DNA from: Polytrichum commune
Lineage: Eukaryota > Streptophyta > Polytrichopsida > Polytrichales > Polytrichaceae
Assembly: GCA_950295325.1 (NCBI GenBank)
Contig: OX485803.1
Coordinates: forward strand, 20,152,001 to 20,216,000
DNA: 64,000 nt
Reading direction: 5' to 3'
In this document: positions 47,736-59,333 of the stretch, piece by piece
Layout of the letters: every line of letters starts with the position of its first letter
Numbering within the stretch: position 1 is the first letter of the stretch
The notes under the pieces: model-generated
What the model was told of the DNA's origin: nothing
Database searches by the model: none
What the model saw: the letters and a program-made list of their open reading frames with translations, nothing else
Translations under genes and position numbers: made by a program

Positions 47736-48234
47736 GGGCCACTTCACACACGAGCCAAGAGGTGTGACCATGAAATTGTGAGAGCCCAAAAGAAAGTGTC
47801 CAAAGGCCGTCCCAAGACGCCTCCAAAATCATGTAGTGTGGTCACGGGCCCTCAAGGGTAGTGTGAAGTCATATATGACCGGGCCCTCAACCAAATGATA
47901 TTTCAATGTATTTTTATTCATGTGGGTCCTCATGCATGATAAAATAGAATAAGTCAATGGTTGTGAGTGTTTGGAGTGCCATGGTCTCCTGGTTTTGTGT
48001 TAGGTCTACCTCCAAGAGGTGGTTTTTGAAAATAATCCAAGTGACCATGAAACATGATCCATTCGATGCCATGTAGGAATCCATGTAGACTTCACATCCA
48101 TCTTGCATTCACATACTCTGTTGGTCCCTCAAGCGTAGTGTGAAGCGAACTTGGACTGGCTTCGCCTTTTCCACCAATGAGAGTGCTTGAAGTATAATGG
48201 TAACGGGCTCTCAATCTCGTGTGTGAAGTGGCCC
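47736..48234. mobile_element. PIF/Harbinger-like MITE (family B), copy 3
   Basis: The ends GGGCCACTTCACACACGAG and CTCGTGTGTGAAGTGGCCC match in inverse over at least 19 bp and are flanked by TAA (left) and TTA (right). The interior holds extra TAGTGTGAAG strings, possible subterminal transposase-binding repeats or traces of nested ends. 499 bp, no transposase. Confidence 0.82.
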
Positions 48235-48686
48235 TTAGGGTGAGTTTCCATGTAGGCAACTCGCCCACCATATTCTAGTGTGAATAAGGACAAACCTGCC
48301 CAAATGTAGATGGAATCTGATGGGGTAGGATTCGTATGTGCCAACTAGCTACTCACATCTTCTCATATCTAGCTCCACTTACTAACCTCCTCCCTGGTTA
48401 CCAAGGATGGAGTTCTAGACTAAAATTGATTCTCTTGAGTCTTCAACATATCTTAATCCTTTGATGACCAACACTCGTAAGTCAAACACTCTTTAGTGGA
48501 CGCATGAAAATCTAGCGGCCCATGTCTAGAATCCTATTCTAGTACACTGCTAGAATGTGGTTGGATGGCGACTTGTGCCTAACTGCATGCAAACACCTCC
48601 GACCCACTATTGTCTAGAATCTAGTGGGCGAGCGGCCTACATGGAAACTCATCCTTAGTGACCTGGGGGTGGAGGTGGTAGTTGCA

Positions 48687-48712
48687 CCCTAAACCCTAAC
48701 CCTAACCCTAAC
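48687..48712. promoter_or_regulatory. Telo-box cluster upstream of the mTERF gene
   Basis: CCCTAAACCCTAACCCTAAC and further CCCTAAC units lie about 200 bp before the mTERF start codon. Telo-boxes (AAACCCTA) are known promoter elements of plant genes for translation and organelle biogenesis. A function here is inferred from position only. A similar TTTAGGGTTT string lies downstream near 50765-50790. Confidence 0.45.
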
Positions 48713-48911
48713 TGTAAATCTTTGGCATGGCAGAGCTTCAAGTAGTTTGCAGAGGAGCCACTAATGGCTCAAGAATGGCACCGAATTTTCCTCCACAGCA
48801 ATGTTTTGTTGATGTAGTTCTAGTTTCATCATTGCAGCAATTTGTAATGATGGTAGTTGTCATGTGCAAGCATCTGGTAGCACAAGTGGGCGTGTGAAGA
48901 AGGGGTTCAAC

Positions 48912-50411
48912 ATGTCCACGCCATGGAGGCAATGTTCTCTACTGGCACTGCGGATCTTGCACGCACGGCATGCACTCTCAGCATGCAATCCCTTGCATCA
49001 TGTGGAATTCCATCGAACAATATTCTCACCTCCTTCTCCGAGTAGGTTTGTGGTGTGGGAGCATCATTCGTTAATTAGGAGCGTTGGTTTAGGGTTAAGT
49101 GGAGATGGCAAATCACATGAGTTCTGTAGCTTCGCAGCTACAGAGATGGATATGGATTCGGATGTGGCAGATGTGACAGACATGCCAGATATTTTCAATC
49201 TGTCAAAGGCGGATTTGAATGCCAGTTACCAGTTTCTGAGAAGTTTGGGATTGAAGAAGGACAAGCTCTCGAAGTTGGTATCAAAGTGTCCTGCAGTTCT
49301 GTGCAGGACATTCGAAGATGGCATGGTGTCACTTACACAAAGTTTGACTGCCATAGGACTTCCGGATCATCTCGCATGTCGCATACTCGAGAAGAATCCA
49401 AACCTGGTTCGACGTATCTTAAAGAGAAATCTCTTTGTTGAGAATCTGACATACTTGACTGATTGTGGATTAAACGCGAAGCAGCTTGAGAGAGTTGTGA
49501 GAATTTACCCTCAGTGTCTCGGGGCCAGCAAAGAACTCCAGCTGAAGCCTACGGTAGAGTTTCTTATTAAACTTGGGGTAACTAAAGAGAAGCTTGGGAA
49601 GGTTATTTCATTGTCACCATATTATTTAGGATACCGTCATGCCATCTCGTTGATGCCTAAAGTGGTATATCTCATCAAGGTTGGAGTGAAGGAGGAGCAT
49701 CTGGGAAAATTGATCATGGAGCAGCCAAGCATTTTGTGTTTAAGTGTGAAGGAGAATATTATGCCTAAGCTGAGCTATTTGGAGTCTGTTGGTGTGGAGA
49801 GTGATCGTGTTGGAGAGATGATATCCAGGTGCCCTGCTATGTTAACCTCCAACATGAACACCTTGAAGACGAAGGTGGAATATCTGAGGAAAAGTGGTTT
49901 GACTGGTAAGAATCTTGTTAGCCTTCTCACATTGCACCCAGATCTTCTTGGAAGATCATTGAAGTCTCTGAGCTTGGGATTCTCGAACCTGCGAAGCATG
50001 GGATTCACTGAGGATGAGGTGTGTGAGATTTTGAAGCGGCATCCCACAGCACTTAGTAGTACTGTAATACATCTGCGTAACAAGTTTGATTTCCTCACCA
50101 AGGTCATGAATCGGTCGGAAAAGGAGGTGTTGAAGTTCACTGCATTTGTGACATATAGCTTAGAAAAGAGGATTAAACCTCGACATCGCGTGTTCACATG
50201 GCTTATGTCGGAGGGCTTGCTTCCACAAAAGAATTACTCTCTTCGAACCATTGTTGGTGGTTCTGAGGAGTACTTTAGGAACAGGTTTGTGGGTTTGCAC
50301 CCAGCTGCTGAAGCTATGTACAAGGAGCACTTACTGGCGGCAAATATGGCAGCTGAGACAAAATTGATTGAATTACACGAAAAAAATATGATTGATCTAC
50401 ATGGGACGTGA
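48912..50411 (+). CDS. mTERF-family organellar protein, 499 aa, intronless
   Basis: One uninterrupted frame from ATG (MSTPWRQCSLL) to TGA. The N-terminus is rich in Arg, Ser and hydrophobics with few acids, consistent with a plastid or mitochondrial presequence. From about residue 100 to 430 there are repeated units of about 35 residues of the form LxxLGLxxxxLxxLVxxxPxxL (for example FLRSLGLKKDKLSKLV, FLIKLGVTKEKLGKVI, YLESVGVESDRVGEMI). These are mTERF helical repeats, which bind organellar nucleic acids and affect transcription, splicing or ribosome assembly. Lack of introns is common in plant mTERFs. An in-frame GTG lies 48 nt upstream, but ATG is preferred. The particular mTERF subgroup cannot be told. 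Confidence 0.92.
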   Translation: MSTPWRQCSLLALRILHARHALSACNPLHHVEFHRTIFSPPSPSRFVVWEHHSLIRSVGLGLSGDGKSHEFCSFAATEMDMDSDVADVTDMPDIFNLSKADLNASYQFLRSLGLKKDKLSKLVSKCPAVLCRTFEDGMVSLTQSLTAIGLPDHLACRILEKNPNLVRRILKRNLFVENLTYLTDCGLNAKQLERVVRIYPQCLGASKELQLKPTVEFLIKLGVTKEKLGKVISLSPYYLGYRHAISLMPKVVYLIKVGVKEEHLGKLIMEQPSILCLSVKENIMPKLSYLESVGVESDRVGEMISRCPAMLTSNMNTLKTKVEYLRKSGLTGKNLVSLLTLHPDLLGRSLKSLSLGFSNLRSMGFTEDEVCEILKRHPTALSSTVIHLRNKFDFLTKVMNRSEKEVLKFTAFVTYSLEKRIKPRHRVFTWLMSEGLLPQKNYSLRTIVGGSEEYFRNRFVGLHPAAEAMYKEHLLAANMAAETKLIELHEKNMIDLHGT

Positions 50412-53400
50412 GGGACGAGCTGACTCAACTTTTGTTTATTAACACGTCCAAAAGTGAGAGTGTATCGTTTGTATCGTGCACTGGTTCAACATGTCCTCAA
50501 CCGGGGAACCACAAAATCTGGAATGCCAGGGGCATGGCCTGGTACGTTCAAACCTCAATATCTACTTGAATTTCTACGTAAATTTTACAATGTATGGAAC
50601 AAATGCTGCTGCTGTGAGTTTCTTTTCATTCCTTTTGTGTGTGTCTTGAAGTTATCTGCTTGATCAGTAGTAACACGTACTGAACCAATCTTATTTATGG
50701 GCAGATGCCACCAACCCATGAATTACCATCATTTTTCAAATTGGTTGTGAGATTGTGGTAAGATTTAGGGTTTGGGGTTTAGGGTTCAGTGTTCACGGTG
50801 CAGAATGTTGACATATTTTGTCAATGGGAGGACTTGGAAGGAAAATGTTGATTGGTTTATTTTTATGTCCAAAAGTAAGGGAGTCACTTTACTGCACTTC
50901 AGTGATTGGATGAGGTTAAGCTGTGTATGCACAGTGCTGGAGTGTACTGCTGACCGAGAGTGGTGTGGAGATATGAAGAATTTCAGAAGAGAAGGTGTGA
51001 CTGGATTTTCTCTTAGTGTGCTTAATTGATAGCCACTTGGTTAGGCAGCACAACATAAACATGAGCATTAACATCGATTACAGACTTTTGAATTAGGGAG
51101 CACAGAACTCCCGATTGACGTTACAGTTGTGATAACTGCCTGGTTGGGCTGCAGGGCTACATTCAGAGCCAGATGAAAGGCCAGAAGAAGAAACTAGCTG
51201 ATTGCTGAAGAAAGCTGGCTGCCTTTTAAATGAAGAACTTGCAAGGGCCCCATAGCTGGATGCAGTTTGCTGTTTTTGTTTTTCCTTCCCTATGGTATGT
51301 AATCACACCAAATTGTCATAGTAACTATGGGTTTCCAAATTGATGATGGAACTAATAGGAGTATTCAGTGACTTCAAACTGGTCAACATTGGCTACGAAA
51401 TTTGGAGAAAATATTGCCAAAGGGGCTTCTATAGCGTTGGATGGGTAGTTGCCAGACAGGGGTTGATGGCATGAGCTTTTGTGATAGATTGTGTTAGCCT
51501 GGGTGGATGTGATGAATGTTGTAGACAAAATTTTCTCAGCATGAAATTGAGTAAGGTATGTGGGTGTTATTTGGTTCGTTTTTCATGTTCTCCAGGTTCT
51601 ACTGATAAGATTTACACAACAAAACTTGTGTTGCATTAGCAAATCTATGATGGAACATCTGCAAAACTGGATTGAAAATAGGACCTTCCCTGATTTAGTT
51701 ATGGTTATGATTTGAAAATAGTGCATGTTTGTTGATTTCTAAACTGAATACATAGGTCCTCCCAATTGTGTCTACTATTGAATGTAGAGTAGTTATTAAT
51801 ATTTGGAGACATAGTCTAATCTCTTTTAAACATGTATTTTTATGAGGTTTTCTCTTTGATCTGTACCGAATCACACACCAATCAAATACAGGAGTCTGAC
51901 TAAGAATATGAGCCACTACCTTACCGTGGATGTGTGGGACTGCCAATCTTGGACAAGATAGAAGGATGGGGCTGATATCCCAAGTGTTTCTGGAGTTGTA
52001 TATTGAGCACTTGTAGCATTTGACTGCAGTGCTATTGAAGTCATCCTCTTTTGATTTGTCAATTGTAGTGGGGTGTTTAGAAGTGTTAAAATGAGCAATT
52101 TCGCAATATGGACATGTAGGTGTTTCTATGACAGTAAAACACTGAGAGTGGCCTCATGAATATGGTTGAATTACTTTTGTGTAAAACTGTGTCAGCTGTA
52201 CCTTAATTTAGTGGGGGCATAGCTTGTCAAATAATGGGAGGTTTGACCCAGGTATTAACCTCAACCCCGCAAACTATGACCTCTATTTACATGCTTCTAA
52301 TAGAGTTATGGACCACTAAATCGACCAAGACAAGCAAGATGCGAGCATTTTGAAACTTGGGGTGCCACCAATCGAACAGATTTTGGAAGTCCCATATGTT
52401 TGCTGATACACAAGTCTAGTGTTGTTCTTTTTGTCAAGGTTCAAACAAATCCTTTTCATCAATCATGAGATTCGATTTCCGGTTTTCACAAGATCCAATG
52501 GAGATGATATTGTGGAAAGGAGGTGAGGTATTAAATCATGATAACAAGGTGGAAAGTGGTTTGAACACGGAAGATCTTATGGTGACCATTCAATAAGTCA
52601 GAATGCTTGCAAGCTTACTGGCTTGGGATCCTTAAAATGAGCAGGAAGTCTTGGGCATCCTGGGCTGTTTTCTCCCAATGGTGATTGACATGGACATTGG
52701 TGACACTTAGGGTGTGGGTTTACACTAGGGTCCAAGACCAAAGAAACTCCAGAATTGAGTGATCCTATTGGTTGAGAGCCAAATTTTGGATCCAAGAAGT
52801 TCACACTAGGGTCTGGATCTGAGGTATGGAAAAGTGAAATGGTGGTAATGCGGCATCACTTTTCCGTCAACTTTTGGTAGTCTTTACTCAAGAAAATGCT
52901 CCCTAGTTTGAGAAAATCCGAAAGGAAGGTCCATTAATGGGTGTCTTGGACCCGGGACCCTATTGTCAACCCAAAGGTGGATTTTATGGAAGATACTGCC
53001 CTGGGTCCCAACTTATCATGGAGATTCTTGAAGTGTGGAATTTCCATTTTGTACAAAAGAAGTTAAATTTGTCCATGCAAGTCAATATGTGCTTCCATAT
53101 TACATTGAATATTGCCATCATTTGATAATTAATGTTACTTACCATGTTAAGTGAATATGATATTATGTTTTAGTGGTTGTTTTGCTGATTCGTGCGGCTC
53201 AATAATAAGATAGTATTATACCAATAAAATAATTCTATTCTACTGATACATTGCCTTGATTTGATGATAGATTCTTATCGTGTTATCAATATACTGTTAC
53301 AAAGTTCCACACTGATTTTCATTACTCACAAATAGTGTAGGCCGCATTAGTCAACACGCTCATAATTGGCATTTGTGTCAAGTGTTACCAGAAGTGCGTT

Positions 53401-53675
53401 AATTTGGAGGAGGTTGCATCTCCTTTTATGCACTGAGGCTGACTTGTTTTTGTAATGACGAAATTGCAGAGGGATTTCTACATCATCTTTTTCAACCCAC
53501 TTTTATATTTGTTAGTGTTGAATGCTTACAAAGCGATAAAGAAGAAAATATCTACTCTGGACCAGAGATGGATGGCATACATGACCAGAGGCAAATCAAA
53601 GGACTATCACAAGATTCAAGTTAAGGTTATTTTTACAACTCTCTAACTTGTAAGGAACTCAGCAAAATAGCCTCA
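50412..53675. other. Intergenic region downstream of the mTERF gene
   Basis: No gene recognised. It carries TTTAGGGTTTGGGGTTTAGG near 50765 and an old dispersed repeat near 51630-51850. A short frame at 53455-53646 (LDQRWMAYMTRGKSKDYHK) looks protein-like but is unassigned. Confidence 0.4.
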
Positions 53676-53678
53676 TAA

Positions 53679-54280
53679 GGGCCACTTCACACACAAGGCT
53701 GAAGGCCCTTGACCATGGCAATGTAAGAGCTCTCATTGGTCGAAAAGGCGGAGACCGTCCAAGTTCACTTCACACTAGGAGGTGAAGGCCTAAAGGCTCA
53801 AAGAAAAGTTCGTGGATGAAAAGTCTACATGGAGACCTACATGGCTAGTTGTGGATAAGGGTGCATGGTCTACCGGAATTTGCGTCAAACCCACCTCCAA
53901 GAGGTGGGCTTGACGCAAATTCCGGGAGACCATGATTTTTTTAATATTTTTTCCAGCAGGACAGATTTCAGGACAGACTACATGGCAGATTCTAAGACAG
54001 ATTCCAAGACAGATTCCAGGACAGACAAACACCACCAAGTAGTTATCTTAAATTGATAAACTTGGAGACATATTATATTAAACCAAATCCTCCCCTCTTT
54101 TTCTGCCAACAAAATATGCAATGGTCCCGCAACATGGTTCATTCTCACTTCACACTATGCTTGAGGGCCAAAGACTACATAAAATGGCTTTCCCAACACC
54201 CATGGTACGGCCTTTGGATGAGAGTCAAGGGTCCTCACCATTACAAGGTCACGGCTCTTGGCTCATGTGTGAAGTGGCCC
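53679..54280. mobile_element. PIF/Harbinger-like MITE (family B), copy 4, with internal hairpin
   Basis: 602 bp with ends GGGCCACTTCACACAC and GTGTGAAGTGGCCC and a perfect TAA duplication on both sides (53676-53678 and 54281-54283). The interior carries a 30-bp-arm hairpin (53865-53934) and a short AGACAGATTCC tandem array (about 53955-54028). Its flanks are near copies of those in 25650-26831. Confidence 0.88.
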
Positions 54281-55694
54281 TAACTTTGGGAGATCAGGCC
54301 CAAGTGATTGTTTACCAAAAACACAGGTCTCCGCAAAGTTGTGGACCATGTATTGGGGCTCATGCCTGCCCAGTCCCAGAAGGTTAAGGAAGTTGGTTAT
54401 CTAATGACAAGGCACCCGATTCTTCCAATTCCACCAAATATTTTCTTCGTGCCCTACTTGGTTGAATTTGTTTTATGGATCATTTTTATTGAATTATGTA
54501 GTTGCTCTAATTCCTTGGCACATGGAGGTCAAGAAACTTCCAGGTGAAGGATCCACGTGAAGGATGAATTGTTTTAAAATATCTTCATAATTGAAGATGT
54601 ATGACCTTGACTTCAGTTTTGTGACATATCCAGTGACACGTGAATTTGTTTGTAGTTGGGGCTTTTGCAATTCCATTGACAATATTGTGGTGAGGAAAAG
54701 CAAACACTGCAGGTGAGCTTTGATAATGTCCACTGGGCCATTTGATGTATCTAGAATGTTTTGGAACACAAAATCTTTATATCCGCTTATTTCTCTGCTC
54801 AAATTTCTCAAATTTTGAATTGATTTGTGTTGAATCTAGTTATCACCCTATGGTATTCATCATACGTGAGAATAACGTCCTTGAGTCAATAGTCACTTTA
54901 AACATCAAATTGAGCATCAAATTCTTAATCACGTGTCAGGGTGGGACCCAAATGTATCAAGAATATTTGGAGGTATATAACCATAATGGATACCCCATGT
55001 GGACTCTTTTGGCATTTCTAGGTTGAGTTCAACCTAAGGATGCAGCCCACAACACTTCCACCTTACATGTACATTTTGGGCCATTGGATCGGCTTGGGAA
55101 TCGGCTCATTTGGTTAGAGAAAATGTAAATAAAGGTTGTCCTTTCAGGTTCTAGTATTGAGTTGAGATGCAAAAATTTGAAGATGTAAAAGTGAAAATTT
55201 ACATTATTTTTTATTTTTATTTTTTTCAATATGAAGACATAGGTCCTCCTAGTTGTGTCAAGTCTTGTACCTAGAATGGTGTCTATATTTTGAACACACA
55301 TTCCAATCTCATCGTAATACATGTCTTTTTGGTGTCTGTTCTTTGCAAGTCTTGCCATTATATAAATCCAATATTTGGTGTTCGATTAAGGAAGTGATCA
55401 CTAAAGGCTCATATTTGAACAATACAACAATGATTGTCTACTATACACATTTTGAAATTTAAGGATACGGATTGAAAATCTTCTAAGGTAGATGAGGCTA
55501 ATTTGAATAACTTCCTTAATCAGACACCTATTCTTGGCTCCTTATTGGTGCTACAATCACTCTAATTTGGTGGGCGGGTAATACATGTTGATTTAGCCGT
55601 CACCTTGATAATATTTGGGTTAGTCACCTTTGCAAAAATCAGACTACATTCACATCCTCCATAATTAGGAGTGTTATACACTGAGCTATGACAT

Positions 55695-56243
55695 TGTCGT
55701 GTAAATACCGATCGTGTGTCACTGCAGCTCGAGTACCAACCACCACTAACAAACAACACTAAAACATAGCAAGGTCACACATGAACAACACATATCGACA
55801 GAGAAGGAAGAGAGTAGAACACTCATAATAGCTCTAAATCTCTTTTCAAATGCACACAATTAGTCAAATTATCTCTCACTCCACCAAGGGAGAATCCAAG
55901 AGTGTAAGTAAAGGGAGAAGAACTTAAAATTTATTGCAAAATCATGCAATCTACACCTCACACAAGCTCTCTCCATATACTAACTCACAAGACTTGACTT
56001 GGCAAGAATGCCAAGTCAAGGAGGAGGCTCCTCACTTAGGAACCTTACTTTCCAAAACTAAGGTTCATCCATCCAACTCTAAATGGATGAAGCCCAACAG
56101 ATAAGGTGCGGCCGCCGACGCCGCATACCGTGATAGCTGTCGTGTAAATACCGATCATGTGTCACTCCAGCTCGAGTACCAACTACCACTAACAAACAAC
56201 ACTAAAACATAGCAAGGTCACACATGAACAACACCTCTCGACA
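55695..56243 (-). mobile_element. Probable 3' LTR of the Ty3/gypsy element, with 106-bp terminal direct repeats
   Basis: On the minus strand, TGTCGAGAGG begins directly after a purine tract (AAGGGGGGCA, 56244-56253) that fits a polypurine tract. The proposed LTR closes with TTACACGACA at 55695, giving TG...CA ends with TGTCG/CGACA symmetry. Oddly, the same 106-bp unit occurs at both ends (56138-56243 and 55695-55800). The LTR could be 549 bp with an internal duplication, or one LTR of about 443 bp joined to a fragment of a second. The 5' LTR is outside the window. Confidence 0.55.
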
Positions 56244-56989
56244 TGCCCCCCTTAGCTGACTATGGAGTCCCGCTAAGCAGCTAGGACCAATGTCAATCCA
56301 AGGGTATGGATAATGACGGATTGCTCCGCAACCAACTAGCGTGGCGAACGTCATCCCAAGAAACTGTAGGCTAGGTGCAATGTGAGCCCCATCCTTAATC
56401 GCCTCTCATGGTTGGCCATCATATTCCACATAATTAATTTCACCGTGTGAGGCCAAACCCACCACCCTTAAGCGTCCTAGTCCGGGTGATGGCTTTGAGA
56501 ATCACATTCAATTCCTAATACCATAATGTGAATTGCTATATGGCTCTCATGTCCGAGGTACTAACTTCATCTCAACTCAACTTGCTTTGTTATTGTGAGC
56601 ATCGTTGCTCGTAGTGGAATTTGATTTCTCAAGGGTCCAACCCGCGGCCTTGGCCACACATGCCCTTAAAGAGATCCCTCTAGGCTTCTTGATTTTTACT
56701 TCCTTTATCTTGTCCTTGCTAGGATCCTCCACATTCTCCATTAATTGTGCACGTGATTTATTCCAACCAAAGAGTACGAGTGTTTAAAAACACTTACCTC
56801 AATGGGTAACCACCAACACATTCAAAAGTCACACACACTTCTACTTTCCTAATGAATCCAACTTTACCTAAAAACCAAGATGGCATGAAAAAATCTAGTA
56901 TGGTCTAGCAATCCCGCAAGGGATTAGCCTAACTACCAACCCCATAGTAGCCTAACTTATTAAGGCTAACGAACTAACTTAAGCCCAAC

Positions 56990-57360
56990 AGAAATACAGT
57001 CTAGTAGCTCAACTCCTTGGCCTTGGCCCAGCAGAAATACAGTCCAGCAGCTCAGCTCCTTGGCCTTAGCCTAGTAGAAATACAGTCCAGCAGCTCAGCT
57101 CCTTGGCCTTGGCCCAGCAGAAATACAGTCCAGCAGCTCAGCTCCTTGGCCTTGGCCCAGCAGAAATACAGTTCAGCAGCTCAGCTCCTTGGCCTTGGCC
57201 CAGCAGAAATACAGTCCAGCAGCCCAACTGCCTTGGCCTTGGCCCAGCAGAAATACAGTCCAGCAGCCCAGCTGCCGTGGCCTTGGCCCAACAGAAATAC
57301 AGTCCAGCAGCTCAGCTCCTTGGCCTTGGCCCAGCAGAAATACAGTCCAACAGCCTTGGC
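56990..57360. repeat. 43-bp minisatellite, about nine units, in the retroelement 3' region
   Basis: AGAAATACAGTCCAGCAGCT recurs at 56990, 57033, 57076, 57119, 57162, 57205, 57248, 57291 and 57334, a constant 43-bp period. The rest of each unit reads CAGCTCCTTGGCCTTGGCCC with minor variants. Forty-three is not a multiple of three, so the repetitive open frames on both strands are artefacts. Confidence 0.95.
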
Positions 57361-58154
57361 TGCCCTTAATACAACCCCTTTCATCCACTAATAAAAGGTT
57401 TTCTAAATTCTTCTTTTCTTTTCTTTCCTTTGCTTCTAAGTCATGAACTAATCTAACACACTACTTTCACTAACTACCACCTAATCACTACATGCAATCT
57501 TAAGCTCTAAGAGCTCACTCACTTGGGAGGCCTTGAGAGAGAGAGCTTAACTAATTAACTTCACTAAAACTAATAACCCACACACGTGGCTCAAGCTCTT
57601 AAGAGCTTGCTCCCTTGAGAGCGCTTGATGGAGAGAGAGGTAAATGAGAGAAAAAACACCTTAAGTAGCAAAGAGGGAGAGAGGGAGAGAGGGAGAGAGA
57701 GGTGAGGATAGGGTGAGAGGATTAACACCTCCAATCACAATCCCTTAACCTTCACCTCCAAAGTAGGGACTAATCCCCATCTACCAAGTTTCCTTCTTCC
57801 TAAACTAACAAGGTGGATCCAAAAGTAGGCATTTAACCCGCGGAGCTCACCTTGCTTCACCTTACCCCCTACTCACATTATCAAGGCATACTCTTATTGA
57901 AATCAAACCTTGAAATAATTACACAACACCACCTAATGCCTAAAGTTGAATCCACACCACTCTTCATTCTTTTTATGTTTTGTGAATAATCATAATACAT
58001 CAAAGTCAAACTAAAATTGGTTTCGAAGAGTTAATCACCACATGTGGGCATCATTTTGGGCTCACACACCGCCTCATGTCGATTGCGTCTCTAAGCCATA
58101 ACTCCTCATCTTCCATTTGGGCAGGCACAAGATGATGAAAAACACACATGATCA

Positions 58155-59333
58155 TTAAGTACGATTGGTGGGAGTACCAAGTACCGAAGATCCTCGACAG
58201 CGAGGACAACTCCACTATCCAGATGGTAGAGAAGTCAAGGGTGGCCTCAAGCATGCCATGTGCCAACCACGTTGACACTGATTACACAAGAGCATAGTAG
58301 CCGCTCATTTCTTCTCTTCACACACAAAACATGGAAGACCCTCTAGCACGACGGCCAGTTCAGGATGACCTGTACCTTCAATGGGTAAATGACATGGGAC
58401 ACAGTTTTTGGAATGCTCGCGACATTCCCTGCCATCCTTGCCTTCCAACAATAACAAACCACTCGGCAACACCTCCTTTACCCGAAGGATAGTGCGCCCC
58501 ACCCTGACATCCAATGTCGTAGGCGCCTCACGTTGAAGTTAAACATAATCCCCTTGTTGAAATCTCCGCAACTGAGGTCGGTAAGCACCACTGCGAATGC
58601 GTGCATAACGCAATTTGTCACGGTGCTGAGCAATGGACAAATTCTCCATGGCCATAGGCATGGCTCTCTGGAAGAATTGAGTCCGCTTCTGCAAACACTC
58701 TGTCCAAATGTTTGGGTCATCCAAGTCCACAACAAGAGCTAACTTTTCCCGAATAGAACTCGGGAGAATAGGCTCACATCCATACAATAACTGATACGGT
58801 CTGCAGGATGTCAAAGAGGCATGCTTACTAAATCGATAGCCCATAGCAATCCAATGCAACATAAGGTCCCAATCCCGGTGGCTTTCCCGAAGTAATCCAT
58901 ACTTCCTCAAGCCACGTTTGGTTGTCTGAACAACCCGTTCAGCCAAGCCATCTGCCTCCGGACGATCCACTTGCTAAAATGCTCCACCATCACCAACACG
59001 TACTTTGCGCCACGTGATGTAACAACCAACGGCCCTACAAAGTCCAGTGACCAACGGTAGCCCAATCCCATAATAGGTAAGGGTTGTAACTGAGGTGACA
59101 AGGTGTTAAAGCTAGACCTAACCCGGTCACAAACTTCACATCTCCCGACATAAGCAGCCACCTGCTGATACATGCCAATCCACCAATATTGGCCACGCAA
59201 CATCGAATGTGTCCTGCGTATGCCAAAATGGCCCAGTTCCTCGTGCACTTGTCGCACCAAGGAGGCCCTCTGATCCGGCCTAGGAACAATACGCCTTGTC
59301 CCATCCAGCCACAATCAAAATAACAAACCGTTC
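58155..59333 (-). pseudogene. Ty3/gypsy integrase with C-terminal PHD finger, decayed
   Basis: The N-terminal zinc motif (HEELGHFGIRRTHSML ... CEVCDRV) and the first core block (LDFVGPLVVTSRGAKYV) end near 58970, where about 50 or more codons, including the central catalytic Asp, are missing and the frame shifts. The core resumes at ADGLAERVVQT. A small beta domain (RVGRTILRVKEV) follows, then a PHD finger at about 58190-58345: CFVC, LCNQC, GWHMAC and CPRC, a full C4HC3 set. Stops: TGA 59315-59317, TAA 58539-58541, TGA 58305-58307, TAG 58215-58217. The frame ends at TAA 58155-58157. Integrase inserts the cDNA; PHD fingers commonly read histone H3 tails. Confidence 0.85.

Larger units (their letters stand above)
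40497..48686. other. Intergenic region between kinase and mTERF genes
   Basis: Contains the kinase 3' UTR, MITE F, the pogo-like MITE, a Harbinger-like MITE and diffuse old repeats (for example GATTAGCAAATCC ... TCTCTTTTAAAC near 41130-41340, also at 17300-17490 and 51630-51850). A short frame at 47513-47767 ending FVTVEDFVVYDEENKLDEELFAL looks protein-like, but I cannot place it. Confidence 0.45.

Noticed and set aside
48687-48712. True chromosome end
   Set aside because: Only a few telomere-type units, with unique sequence and genes on both sides.
48864-48911. Upstream GTG start extending the mTERF protein by 16 residues
   Set aside because: Plant nuclear genes rarely start at GTG, and the ATG at 48912 gives a better organelle presequence.
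54053-54283. Two similar 73-76-aa frames (here and at 26613-26834) suggesting a conserved small protein
   Set aside because: Both lie in the shared end of the same non-autonomous MITE. The similarity is DNA-level and no domain is recognisable.
56990-57360. Possible CRISPR-like array
   Set aside because: Units are directly adjacent, with no unique spacers, and the genome is a plant nucleus.
57017-57391. Repetitive Gln/Ala/Trp-rich open frames (ALAQQKYS)
   Set aside because: They are translations of the 43-bp minisatellite in all frames. The period is not a multiple of three and both strands are open.
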